Part shown: positions 9,332 to 16,675 of the stretch, in pieces
How the letters are laid out: every line of letters begins with the position of its first letter
Numbering within the stretch: the stretch's first letter is position 1
Assembly (NCBI GenBank): GCA_001004105.1
Contig: LCQK01000003.1
Location: 1-46,804 of the forward strand
Reading direction: 5' to 3'
DNA length: 46,804 bases
DNA from: Candidatus Jorgensenbacteria bacterium GW2011_GWB1_50_10
GTDB taxonomy: Bacteria; Patescibacteriota; Minisyncoccia; UBA6257; GWB1-50-10
Made by a program: the position numbers and the translations under genes
Notes under the pieces: generated by a model
What the model was told of the DNA's origin: nothing
Seen by the model: only the letters and a program-made list of their open reading frames with translations
Databases searched by the model: none

Positions 9332-9626
9332 CCCAGTACAATTACACCGATGGTGTTCTTCTATACTTATATCTTAATGAGCAATAGAGATGGCTATAGT
9401 TACATAGGTTACAGCCAAGACCTGAAAAAGAGAATAGAAGAACACAATAAGGGTTATGTTTTAGCCACAAAACACAGAAGACCGCTGAAGTTGGTATATT
9501 ATGAAGCATGTTTAAACAGAGAAGATGCCATGCAAAGAGAAAGATATCTAAAAACTACCAATGGTCGGAGATGGTTAGGTAAAAGACTACGCCGTTACAA
9601 TAAATCGGTGTAATTGTACTGGGTAT
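9320..9626. mobile_element. GIY-YIG single-gene cassette with 20-bp inverted repeats and 10-bp flanking direct repeat
   Basis: Perfect 20-bp inverted repeats (9332-9351 and 9604-9623; CCCAGTACAATTACACCGAT and its complement) enclose the GIY-YIG ORF. The left repeat contains the start codon and the right repeat contains the stop codon. The direct repeat TACTGGGTAT occurs at 9320-9329 and 9617-9626 and looks like a target duplication. Deleting one copy plus the cassette rejoins the dockerin and cohesin genes with a GTATGA overlap. The right direct repeat overlaps the inverted repeat, so the exact mechanism is unclear. Confidence 0.7.
9350..9613 (+). CDS. GIY-YIG domain endonuclease (YhbQ/UPF0213-like)
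   Basis: The 87-aa single-domain protein begins VFFYTYILMSNRDG and continues YSYIGYSQDLKKRIEEHNKG. This is the GIY-YIG core with Y-Y-I and Y-I-G strands, the catalytic Arg in KKRIEEHN, and a Glu in EACLNREDAMQRER. Length fits the standalone UPF0213/YhbQ group, which are predicted DNA nucleases. Start and stop codons both fall within terminal inverted repeats, so the gene and its borders behave as one unit. It interrupts the dockerin-cohesin transcription unit. A role in its own mobility is an attractive inference but not shown. Confidence 0.85.
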   Translation: MVFFYTYILMSNRDGYSYIGYSQDLKKRIEEHNKGYVLATKHRRPLKLVYYEACLNREDAMQRERYLKTTNGRRWLGKRLRRYNKSV

Positions 9627-10533
9627 GACTAAACTAATCGGACTTATCGGACTTATAGTCCTTATGGGGCTCGTAGGATTCACCGCTTTCGCTCAAAATC
9701 CGCCTCGCCTTGACTTGAGGGTTAAGGCAACGAGCGTTGCCCCCGGTTCTGATGTTGAAATTACTATCCTGGTTTCAACCGAAAAACCGTTGAACGCCGC
9801 CGATTTGGCGATAAGTTTTCCTCCGGCAAAATTGGAGTTTCTCTACGCCGCCACCGGCGATTCCATTATCCAATATTGGAAAACAAACCCCAAGGCAACC
9901 GGAGAGGGCATTGTGGAATTCGGAGGCGGCACCGTGAGTCCCTTTGCCGGAGAGGACGGTGAACTTGCGAAACTCTATTTCCGGGCCGAAAAAGAGGGCG
10001 ATGCTCTCCTCTCATTTGAGCGGAGCAACTTATATTACGCCGACGGTCGGGGAACGCTTGCGGAGACAGAGGCAAATTCTTTGAATATTAACATCACCCC
10101 CGAGGCGCTTTTGGTTCAATCGTTGCCCGAAGACAATTTTCCTCCCCGGCTCATTAGAACGGAAATTTCCGAGAACCCGTTTGACGATTTCAATTTGGCT
10201 TTTTTTGACATTAAGGATGATGAATCGGGCCTGAATAAAATAGAAGCCCGTTCCCTAAAATGGTTTAGGTGGGGGGAGTGGAGCGAAATTCCCAATCCTG
10301 TTGGCGTGGAAAAGAACGTCTGGGCCATAAATGTGCGGGCCTCGGATAATGAGGGCAACAGCACCGAAAAAGTAATTTACATTTGGGCAGTTCTCTTAAG
10401 GAAAATCGCCTATTTTGTTCTCGCGCCAATCCTCGGCCTCTTTCTGCTTTACTTCGGTTTTAAATTATTGCGGAAAAAGTCCCGCCCCGCCCCATCTGCC
10501 GACAGGCGGGCGGCGGGCAGGGAATTGCTATAA
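9625..10533 (+). CDS. Membrane-anchored cohesin-domain protein 1
   Basis: The 302-aa product has a signal peptide with LIG/LIV repeats (residues 1-23) and a cohesin-like domain (about 27-150). The domain pattern is visible in VAPGSDVEITILVSTEKPLN, LAISFPPAKLEF, EGIVEFGGG and AKLYFRAEKEGDALLSF. An Ig-like stretch (about 170-250), one transmembrane helix (about 256-280) and a short basic cytoplasmic tail follow. This places the cohesin outside the cell. The adjacent dockerin protein is the obvious candidate partner. The C-terminal PSADRRAAGRELL is encoded by a GC-rich imperfect palindrome of the CTGCCGACAGGC type, apparently a repeat that extended the tail before the stop. Confidence 0.8.
   Translation: MTKLIGLIGLIVLMGLVGFTAFAQNPPRLDLRVKATSVAPGSDVEITILVSTEKPLNAADLAISFPPAKLEFLYAATGDSIIQYWKTNPKATGEGIVEFGGGTVSPFAGEDGELAKLYFRAEKEGDALLSFERSNLYYADGRGTLAETEANSLNINITPEALLVQSLPEDNFPPRLIRTEISENPFDDFNLAFFDIKDDESGLNKIEARSLKWFRWGEWSEIPNPVGVEKNVWAINVRASDNEGNSTEKVIYIWAVLLRKIAYFVLAPILGLFLLYFGFKLLRKKSRPAPSADRRAAGRELL
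10494..10520. repeat. GC-rich imperfect palindrome at the 3' end of cohesin gene 1
   Basis: CATCTGCCGACAGGCGGG-type sequence resembles the CCTGCCTGCCGGCAGGCAGG palindrome found near the end of mnmA. It is translated into the extreme C-terminus of the 9625 product. Confidence 0.45.
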
Positions 10534-10534
10534 T
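10529..10534 (+). promoter_or_regulatory. Extended -10 promoter, leaderless start
   Basis: TGCTATAAT ends 7 nt before the ATG at 10542, with no Shine-Dalgarno in between. It suggests that the second cohesin gene has its own leaderless transcript even though it follows cohesin gene 1 closely. Confidence 0.6.
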
Positions 10535-10541
10535 AAAATAA

Positions 10542-12608
10542 ATGGATTTCAATCGTTCCTTTTTATTTAGTATTGCGGTTGTTTTCTTATTTTTGGTTTC
10601 TTTTAGCACAAGCGAAGCCGCCATTTTGAATTTGAACCCGACGAGCGGCACCTTTTCGGTCGGGAGCACTTTTGACGTTTCCGTTTTCTTAAACACTCAA
10701 GACGAATCAATAAATGTGATTGAGATGTCGCTTGGCTTCCCGCCGGATAAAATCCAGCTTGTTTCGCCCGCCACCACCCGTTCCATTATCAGCGTCTGGA
10801 CGAGCCAGCCGCGCTTCAATAATGCAACGGGCCGGGTTGATTTGCAGGGCGGCATCCCCGGCGGAATTAATGTTTCAAACGGCCTAATTACGACGCTCAC
10901 TTTTCGGGTAAAATCTGTTGGCCAGGCCTTCATAAAATTTTTGGATAATTCCAAGGTTCTCTTGAACGACGGTTTGGGCACTGATGCTCTTAAACAGACC
11001 CAAAACGGCGTTTATCAGTTGATTCTCCCGCCGCCGGCCGGGCCCATTGTTGCTTCTCTGACTCATTCTGAAGAATCTAAATGGTACGCTAATCCCAACG
11101 TGATATTGGACTGGGCGCCCCAGTTTGCCGACGTTGAAGGCCACAGTTATTTACTGAATGATAGCCCGGTTGATGTGCCCGACAACATTTCCGAAGGCCT
11201 TCAGAGGCGGGTTGTTTATAAAAATATTGCCGACGGCAACCATTACTTCCACATTAAATCGTTGCGCGCCGGCACTTGGGGCGGTATCACCCATTTTGCG
11301 GTGAATGTTGATGCCACGCCGCCTGCCGAGTTCAAAATTGAAATTACGCCGTCCTCGCGGACGGTGCGCCGAGAGCCAATTATAAGTTTCTTCACCACTG
11401 ATGCCCTCTCCGGTACTAACCATTATGAACTGAAGATTATTCCTTTGACACCGAACGTGAAAGAAGGCGAAGCGGGCGGTAATCAAGAATTTTTCATTGA
11501 AGCGGGGAGCCCTTATGTTCCTTCGTCGCTTGAAATCGGCGATTATGATGTGATTGTTCGGGTCTATGACAAGGCCGGTAACTTCCGGGAGGTGGTGGAA
11601 CGTCTTCAGATTCGCCAAGCCGTCTTTGAATTTTTCGGAGATAAGGGGCTTGTGATAAGAAGCCGGGTAATTGTTTCTTGGAGTTGGTTCTTTGTCCTGT
11701 CTGCCTTGCTTCTAGGCGTCCTCGTCTTAGGCGGCCTGCGTATCAGACGCTGGCACTACGCTCATCATCTAAAACTTGCCACCAAAGAGCTGCCCTCCCA
11801 TCTCCGTTCAGAGCTTGAGGAGTTGAAAAGATTACGCAATAAATACGGCAAAGCTTTAATGATTTTCCTATTGGTGATTCCCATTGGTTTTATGGGGCTC
11901 ATGGGTCCTGTTGGTCTTATTCGCTCCGCCTCCGCTCAAACAGCGCAGGTTGAGCTTGCGCCGCCTTTTGTTTCCACCGTCTCCCGCAACATCTCCAATA
12001 ACGAAATTTTCTATATCGGCGGCAAGACCGAATCTAGCGGCACCGACGTCATTATTTATCTTCAAAATCTCCAAAGTGGCGAAACGCAGAGCCAGACGGT
12101 TGTCTCTGACAAAAGCGGCGACTGGTTCTACCGCCACCCGGCTTTCCTTTCAACCGGCAACTATCTTTTGTGGGCCCAAACGAAAATCGGTGACCTGATG
12201 AGTCCGCCCTCGCCGCAGATTCAGATGCAGGTGCGGCCGACGGCGATTCAATTCGGCGCCTCGCGCATCAGTTTTGAAACACTTTATTTTATTATTGCTC
12301 TTCTGCTTTTCATCGCGGTTATCGGTCTTATTGCTTATATCTTCACTCACGCCTATCATGGCCGCCGGAAGCACAGGGTTTTTTGGCGGGAAGTTAAAGA
12401 AGCGGAAGAATCTCTGAAACGCGGTTTTGCGGTTTTGAGGCGCGATATCCAGGCTGAACTCGCCGTTGTAAAACAAGCCAAACTTAATAAATCACTGAAA
12501 GCCGAAGAGTTGAAAAAGGAAGAGGAACTTTTGAAAGACCTGGACTACGTTGAGCGTTTCATCGGCCGGGAAATCTGGGACATCGAAAAAACCGAACACG
12601 TTGATTAA
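10542..12608 (+). CDS. Membrane-anchored cohesin-domain protein 2 (multi-pass, possible fusion)
   Basis: The 688-aa product has a signal peptide (1-27) and a cohesin-like domain (about 29-150, FSVGSTFDVSVFLNTQDESI, MSLGFPPDKIQLV, LTTLTFRVKSVGQAFIKF). An Ig/bacterial-surface domain (about 165-365) and a first transmembrane helix (about 373-398) follow. Next are a charged cytoplasmic loop, a second hydrophobic segment resembling a signal peptide (IFLLVIPIGFMGLMGPVGL then SASAQ), an extracellular beta-domain (about 475-575), a third helix (about 583-607), and a cytoplasmic Lys/Glu-rich coiled coil. The internal signal-like segment suggests an old fusion of two secreted-protein genes. It probably anchors dockerin-bearing partners. 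Confidence 0.78.
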   Translation: MDFNRSFLFSIAVVFLFLVSFSTSEAAILNLNPTSGTFSVGSTFDVSVFLNTQDESINVIEMSLGFPPDKIQLVSPATTRSIISVWTSQPRFNNATGRVDLQGGIPGGINVSNGLITTLTFRVKSVGQAFIKFLDNSKVLLNDGLGTDALKQTQNGVYQLILPPPAGPIVASLTHSEESKWYANPNVILDWAPQFADVEGHSYLLNDSPVDVPDNISEGLQRRVVYKNIADGNHYFHIKSLRAGTWGGITHFAVNVDATPPAEFKIEITPSSRTVRREPIISFFTTDALSGTNHYELKIIPLTPNVKEGEAGGNQEFFIEAGSPYVPSSLEIGDYDVIVRVYDKAGNFREVVERLQIRQAVFEFFGDKGLVIRSRVIVSWSWFFVLSALLLGVLVLGGLRIRRWHYAHHLKLATKELPSHLRSELEELKRLRNKYGKALMIFLLVIPIGFMGLMGPVGLIRSASAQTAQVELAPPFVSTVSRNISNNEIFYIGGKTESSGTDVIIYLQNLQSGETQSQTVVSDKSGDWFYRHPAFLSTGNYLLWAQTKIGDLMSPPSPQIQMQVRPTAIQFGASRISFETLYFIIALLLFIAVIGLIAYIFTHAYHGRRKHRVFWREVKEAEESLKRGFAVLRRDIQAELAVVKQAKLNKSLKAEELKKEEELLKDLDYVERFIGREIWDIEKTEHVD

Positions 12609-12624
12609 CCTCGCTCATTTAGTC

Positions 12625-12648
12625 GGTGGTATACTTAAGTATACCACC
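12625..12648. terminator. 24-bp perfect palindrome between convergent genes
   Basis: GGTGGTATACTTAAGTATACCACC is perfectly self-complementary and lies between the 10542 gene and fmt, which converge. It overlaps the first base of the fmt stop codon. It could act as a bidirectional transcription end, although no T-run follows, or it may be another palindromic repeat. Confidence 0.5.
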
Positions 12649-13469
12649 TACAAATTCTGAGGGGTTTTGCCTTCAATCTGGATTTTTTTGAGTTTCAGTT
12701 TGCCGTCAATAATTTCCGCTTCCAGGATTTTCAGCCGTTTTTTATTGTTTTGAAAAGTCCAAACGCCCGGCTCGGGGTTTAATGCTCTCACTCTCCGTTC
12801 CACCATTACGGGGTCATCTTTTTCCAAGTCAATGTAAGCATCGTCGTCTTTGAATTTTTTCGTATAGGTCGCGTCTTTGTCGTTTTGCGGCTGAAGTTTA
12901 TATTCTCCTTTCGCGTATTTCGGTATCGTTTCAACAAGCAAATCACCGCCGAGTTCCGCCAGTTTGTCGTGCAGCGTTTCGTAGTTCCAGATTCCAGATT
13001 CTAGATTCTGAATTCTAAATTCTCGCTGTGCGAGAATGGGTCCGTGGTCAATTTGCTCGTCCATTAAAAACAAGGTGACGCCGGTAACTCTGTCGCCATT
13101 CAAAATAACGCTCTGAATGGGTGTGGCACCGCGGTACTTAGGAAGAAGCGAGGGATGGACGCCAAGGACCCCGTTTTTGAAAGAACCGATGATTTCTTTG
13201 GGAATGATTTGTCCGTAAGCGGCGACGATGCCCAAATCAAAATCCTTGATTTCCGATTTGAAATCCTCCGTTTTCAAATCCACCGGTTGCAAAACCGGAA
13301 AGCCATTTTTTTGCGCCACGATTTTTGCCGGCGGCGGGGTTATTATCTTTTTTCTGCCGGTCGGTCGGTCGGGATTACAAACGATGAGCGCGGGCGGCAA
13401 GCCGGCCGCAATCAACCTTTCTAAAATAATGGCGGCGAAATCCGGCGTGCCGAAGAATACGTATCGCAT
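12648..13469 (-). CDS. fmt: Methionyl-tRNA formyltransferase
   Basis: The 273-aa protein formylates Met-tRNAfMet using 10-formyl-tetrahydrofolate. Family signatures are MRYVFFGTPDFAA at the N-terminus, VHPSLLPKYRGATPIQ, and the MDEQIDHGPIL segment with the catalytic Asp. The usual catalytic Asn (as in NVHGSLLP of E. coli) is Gly here (LGVHPSLLP). The C-terminus stops at GKTPQNL, short of the usual final residues, right where a 24-bp palindrome begins. An in-frame insertion encoding RIQNLESGIWNYE comes from a short AGATTCTAGATTCTG-type repeat. It faces away from def, which is often its operon partner, so formylation and deformylation genes are neighbours on opposite strands. Confidence 0.92.
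   Translation of the reverse strand: MRYVFFGTPDFAAIILERLIAAGLPPALIVCNPDRPTGRKKIITPPPAKIVAQKNGFPVLQPVDLKTEDFKSEIKDFDLGIVAAYGQIIPKEIIGSFKNGVLGVHPSLLPKYRGATPIQSVILNGDRVTGVTLFLMDEQIDHGPILAQREFRIQNLESGIWNYETLHDKLAELGGDLLVETIPKYAKGEYKLQPQNDKDATYTKKFKDDDAYIDLEKDDPVMVERRVRALNPEPGVWTFQNNKKRLKILEAEIIDGKLKLKKIQIEGKTPQNL
12987..13023. repeat. Short AT-rich direct repeats inside fmt
   Basis: CCAGATTCCAGATTCTAGATTCTGAATTCTAAATT is a run of degenerate AGATTC/GAATTC units, kept in frame in fmt. A related type (AGATACTAAATACCAGATAC) occurs in the tail-fibre gene near 24541. Confidence 0.55.
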
Positions 13470-13494
13470 GTTTTGAATTTTGTCCTTTTAATTA

Positions 13495-13500
13495 TAAGAT
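13495..13500 (+). promoter_or_regulatory. Probable -10 box for the 13508 transcription unit
   Basis: TATAAGAT lies 7-9 nt before the ATG at 13508 with no clear Shine-Dalgarno. It would drive the 13508-def-thpR run and is divergent from fmt. Confidence 0.4.
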
Positions 13501-13507
13501 AGGTTTA

Positions 13508-13774
13508 ATGAGGAAAACACCAAGGGGCTACATCAAGGTATTGGAGGAGCGCCAAAAGGAATCGCGCGTCCATTTCAAGCACCAGTCAACCGGTCTCGCT
13601 CTTGCCGAGATTTTGGAGGACCAGAAGCACAAATCGCTTTACATGAAACTGGCCAAAAAATACGCCGCGGAGGAGCTTATCAAGCTTGCCAGAGACGTGG
13701 CCTCGCGCCGGAGCGTCAAAAACAAAGGCGCTTATTTTATGAAATTGTTGACTGACGAGAAAAAACGCAGATGA
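13508..13774 (+). CDS. Small basic conserved hypothetical protein
   Basis: The 88-aa Lys/Arg-rich, probably alpha-helical cytoplasmic protein contains FKHQSTGLALAEILEDQKHK and AAEELIKLARDVASRR. I do not recognise a named family. It overlaps def by 4 nt (ATGA), implying translational coupling, and heads the def-thpR run. A role near translation is suggested only by the context. Confidence 0.7.
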   Translation: MRKTPRGYIKVLEERQKESRVHFKHQSTGLALAEILEDQKHKSLYMKLAKKYAAEELIKLARDVASRRSVKNKGAYFMKLLTDEKKRR

Positions 13775-14280
13775 GGATTCTTACAATTAAGAATAAAAAA
13801 GATTTATCGGTTCTTAGACAAAAACTGCCTTTTTTTGACTTGTCAAAAGCGAAGAAGAGCGAGCTCCGAGAGGTCATTAAGCAAATGCGGGCAGCAATGA
13901 AAGCGGCGCCGGGCGTCGGTTTGGCGGCGAACCAAGTCGGCCGGACCGAACGGCTTTTTGTGGCCCAAGTGCCTAAATCCCGGGACAGCACGAGCGATGA
14001 GAAATTTTACGCGATTTTGAACCCGAAAATCGTCAAACTCTCCGAGGGTAAAATAATTGAGGAAGAAGGATGTTTGAGCGTCCCCGAAACTTACGGCGCG
14101 GTGCCGCGAGCGGAGAAAGTCGTGCTTGAAGGAGAAACGCTTGAAGGCAAGAAAATAAGAATCAAGGCCTGGGGGCTTTTAGCCCGGGTTTTCCAGCACG
14201 AGGTGGACCACTTGGACGGCAAAACTTTTTTGGACAGAACAAAGGAAATATATAAGGTAGAAGCGGATAGACGCAGATAA
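13771..14280 (+). CDS. def: Peptide deformylase
   Basis: The 169-aa metalloenzyme removes the N-formyl group from nascent proteins. All three motifs are visible: GVGLAANQVG (motif I), EEGCLSVP (motif II, with the metal-binding Cys) and QHEVDHLDG (motif III, HExxH with both His ligands and catalytic Glu). Length is typical. Start ATG overlaps the preceding stop by 4 nt, and the next gene follows after 2 nt. It pairs functionally with the divergent fmt gene. Confidence 0.96.
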   Translation: MRILTIKNKKDLSVLRQKLPFFDLSKAKKSELREVIKQMRAAMKAAPGVGLAANQVGRTERLFVAQVPKSRDSTSDEKFYAILNPKIVKLSEGKIIEEEGCLSVPETYGAVPRAEKVVLEGETLEGKKIRIKAWGLLARVFQHEVDHLDGKTFLDRTKEIYKVEADRRR

Positions 14281-14282
14281 AT

Positions 14283-14831
14283 ATGGTTCGTCTTTTCATC
14301 GCCGTTCCGGTTCCTCAGAACATCAAAGAACAGGTTACCGGTCTTATAGCAGATTTGAAAAATGTCCAAGGTTTGCCGGAAAATATCCGCTTTGTACCCG
14401 AAGAGAACTGGCATTTTACTTTGGTATTTTTGGGTTATCAAGACGAATTGGTTAACCCCGCAATAAAAAAATCCATAGCCAACATATTGACGTCGGACGT
14501 CAATAATATTGAAATTCAGTTTGAAAAACTGACCTACGGGCCGCCGGGCCGGACGCCGCGGATGCTCTGGCTTACCGTGACCAAAGAAACTTCGGCAGCG
14601 ATGGATGAACTTAAAACTGCCTTAGAGAAAAATCTTGAAGAGGAGGGTGTCAGGTGGCGCAAAGAAAACCGGCCTTTTCAAGGACATTTAACGCTTGCGC
14701 GGTTTGAACCGATATCACCCATAGACCTGCCGAAAATAGATAAAAAAGTGGATTTCGGCTATTCAACCGAAGAAATCAACCTTATGAAATCCACCCTTAA
14801 AAGAACTGGCGCGGAATATGAAGTTTTATAG
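14283..14831 (+). CDS. thpR: RNA 2',3'-cyclic phosphodiesterase (2'-5' RNA ligase family)
   Basis: The 182-aa LigT/2H phosphoesterase begins VRLFIAVPVPQNIKEQV and has both H-x-T motifs (HFTLVFLGY near residue 44, HLTLARF near 139) that form the active site. The family acts on 2',3'-cyclic phosphate ends of RNA. Between the motifs, the segment NILTSDVNN is encoded by a perfect 21-bp palindrome that also occurs in the tail-fibre gene at 24285, so it looks like an in-frame repeat insertion. It starts 2 nt after the def stop. Confidence 0.9.
   Translation: MVRLFIAVPVPQNIKEQVTGLIADLKNVQGLPENIRFVPEENWHFTLVFLGYQDELVNPAIKKSIANILTSDVNNIEIQFEKLTYGPPGRTPRMLWLTVTKETSAAMDELKTALEKNLEEEGVRWRKENRPFQGHLTLARFEPISPIDLPKIDKKVDFGYSTEEINLMKSTLKRTGAEYEVL
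14485..14505. repeat. 21-bp palindrome inside thpR
   Basis: TATTGACGTCGGACGTCAATA has 10-bp perfect arms around a central G. The exact reverse complement (central C) occurs at 24285-24305 inside an unrelated gene. Both encode LTSDVN in frame. Confidence 0.8.
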
Positions 14832-14837
14832 ATGTTA

Positions 14838-14852
14838 GGAGGTCGGACTTCC
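14838..14852. repeat. Intergenic short palindrome, half of the paired-palindrome family
   Basis: GGAGGTCGGACTTCC after ATGTTA is identical to the right arm of the element at 29365-29414 and shares its left flank (ATGTTA) with the element at 16156-16206. It appears to be a half element. It lies 7 nt downstream of the thpR stop. Confidence 0.65.
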
Positions 14853-14883
14853 CAAAATTGATTCTATTTGCTTAAATTAGAAA

Positions 14884-16146
14884 ATGCCGCGCAAAAATAA
14901 GCCGATTCTGAAATTATTTTACGTTTTTATCTTAGGCGTGGTTTTGGGCGCCGGAGGACTTTATGCCGGTTTCGTTTTTGACTTTTACGCCCTTCCGGTG
15001 AAATTCCGTCCGATCACCGATACTGAGAAAAAGGAATTATTGAATGCCGACTTCGGTCTTTTCTGGGATTCGCTCCAATCAATTAAAGACAATTATTTCA
15101 AGATCGAAGGTATCAAGGACGAAGATTTGCTCTACGGCGCGATTAAGGGCGTCGTGGGCGCCCTGGATGACCCGTATTCGGCTTTTTTCAACCCGAGCGA
15201 TGCTCAAAAATTCAACGAAGATATTCAGGGAAGTTTTGGCGGCATTGGGGCGGAAATCGGCATCCGCAATGACCAGCTCGTGGTTGTTGCGCCCTTGAAA
15301 GGCAATCCGGCGGAGGCGGCGGGACTCAAAGCCGGCGATAAAATCCTTAAAGTTGACGATGAATTCACCAACGATTTGACTGTAGAGGAAGCAGTGAAGA
15401 TAATTCGCGGCGAGCCCGGCACCGAAGTGACATTACTAATATTGCGGGACGGCTGGGATGAGGCGAAAGAATTTAAAATAACGCGGGCAATCGTCGTCGT
15501 GCCGACCCTGGATTGGGAAATGAAGCCGGGCGGCATCGCTTATTTCCATCTCTACAATTTCAACGCCAACGCTCCGGACCTTTTTTATCAGGGAGCCCTG
15601 GAAGTGCTTGTGAAGGGCGCGCGGGGAGTGGTCTTGGATTTGCGGAACAATCCCGGCGGCTACTTGGAGGTGGCGAGTAACATCTCCGGTTGGTTTCTTA
15701 ATCGGGGCGCGATAGTGGTGAGGGAACGCTTCCGCTCCGGCGAGGAAAATTTGATTTATGCGACTGGCCCCGCCGCCCTCGCCGAAGTGCCGACCGTGGT
15801 TTTGGTAAACGGCGGCTCGGCCTCCGCCTCCGAAATCGTGGCCGGCGCTCTCCGCGACGTCCGCGGGGTGAAGCTTGTGGGTGAGAAAACTTTCGGCAAA
15901 GGCACGGTTCAGGAAGTGCACGAGCTCACGGGCGGCTCCTCCATTAAGATATCTGTCGCCGAGTGGCTCACGCCCGAAGGCCACGAAATCAACGACAAGG
16001 GGCTCGCGCCGGATTACGAAGTTAAATCAAACGGCGAAGTGGAGGAGCCTGCGCAGGCAGGCGACCCCCAGCTTGATAAAGCTCTGGAAATTTTGCGCGA
16101 AGAAATCGAAAAATCTGGCGACCGGATCTTTGTCATCGGCTCGTAG
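14884..16146 (+). CDS. ctpA: S41-family C-terminal processing peptidase (membrane-anchored)
   Basis: The 420-aa product has an N-terminal anchor (about 9-28) and an N-terminal helical region. A PDZ domain (about 113-200) contains GGIGAEIG and GLKAGDKILKVDD. The S41 catalytic domain carries the nucleophile Ser in GGSASASEIVAGALRD and the Lys of the dyad in KTFGKGTVQ. It cleaves near the C-termini of exported proteins outside the membrane. Length is normal for bacterial Ctp enzymes. It is followed 9 nt later by a paired-palindrome element. The subtype symbol is a best guess; the family assignment is firm. Confidence 0.93.
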   Translation: MPRKNKPILKLFYVFILGVVLGAGGLYAGFVFDFYALPVKFRPITDTEKKELLNADFGLFWDSLQSIKDNYFKIEGIKDEDLLYGAIKGVVGALDDPYSAFFNPSDAQKFNEDIQGSFGGIGAEIGIRNDQLVVVAPLKGNPAEAAGLKAGDKILKVDDEFTNDLTVEEAVKIIRGEPGTEVTLLILRDGWDEAKEFKITRAIVVVPTLDWEMKPGGIAYFHLYNFNANAPDLFYQGALEVLVKGARGVVLDLRNNPGGYLEVASNISGWFLNRGAIVVRERFRSGEENLIYATGPAALAEVPTVVLVNGGSASASEIVAGALRDVRGVKLVGEKTFGKGTVQEVHELTGGSSIKISVAEWLTPEGHEINDKGLAPDYEVKSNGEVEEPAQAGDPQLDKALEILREEIEKSGDRIFVIGS

Positions 16147-16155
16147 CAATATTTT

Positions 16156-16206
16156 GGACATCCGATGTCCCAAATATTGACGTTAATGTTAGGACATCGG
16201 ATGTCC
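16156..16206. repeat. Paired-palindrome element (X - conserved spacer - X')
   Basis: GGACATCCGATGTCC (16156-16170) and GGACATCGGATGTCC (16192-16206) are each palindromic with a 3-nt centre and are reverse complements of one another. The spacer is CAAATATTGACGTTAATGTTA. The element at 29365-29414, read on the reverse strand, has the near-identical spacer TAAATATTGACGGGAATGTA but different arms. It sits between ctpA and rplI. Confidence 0.75.
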
Positions 16207-16231
16207 TGAAATTGGTTCGTCCGAAAAATAT

Positions 16232-16675
16232 ATGAAAGTAATTTTTCTCCAAGACATCAAAGGCATCGGTAAAAAGTACGACATCAAAGACGTGAGCGAT
16301 GGCTACGCTCGTAATTTTTTGTTGCCGAAAAAACTGGCCGAGGCGGCAACCGGCGCGGCGCTGAAGAGTGTGATGGAACTAAAATCAAAAATGGAAGCAG
16401 AACGCGGAAAGCTTGTTTCGGAACTGAAAGCGGAAGCGGAAAAAATTGGGGGCAGGAAAATTATTTTCAAAGTGAAGACCGGCGATAAGGGCGAGGTATT
16501 TGGTTCGGTCACGGCGCGCGATATCAAAGACGAATTGGAAAAATTAGGCGTTCGTCACGGCGTTGCTGTAATACCTAAACCAATAAAAACCCTTGGTGAA
16601 ACGAAAGTGGAAATTAATTTCGGTGAAGGCGTGAAAACCTCGGTAGACATTTTGGTGGAAAGCGACGAGAAATGA
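16232..16675 (+). CDS. rplI: 50S ribosomal protein L9
   Basis: The 147-aa protein has the typical N-terminal RNA-binding domain ([21 protein letters not shown], then [14 protein letters not shown]), a long central helix of Lys/Glu, and the C-terminal domain. It binds 23S rRNA near the L1 stalk. Length is standard. As I recall, L9 is absent from some CPR groups, so its presence helps narrow the lineage. It converges on rpmA, with a 42-bp perfect palindrome between them. Confidence 0.96.
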   Translation: MKVIFLQDIKGIGKKYDIKDVSDGYARNFLLPKKLAEAATGAALKSVMELKSKMEAERGKLVSELKAEAEKIGGRKIIFKVKTGDKGEVFGSVTARDIKDELEKLGVRHGVAVIPKPIKTLGETKVEINFGEGVKTSVDILVESDEK

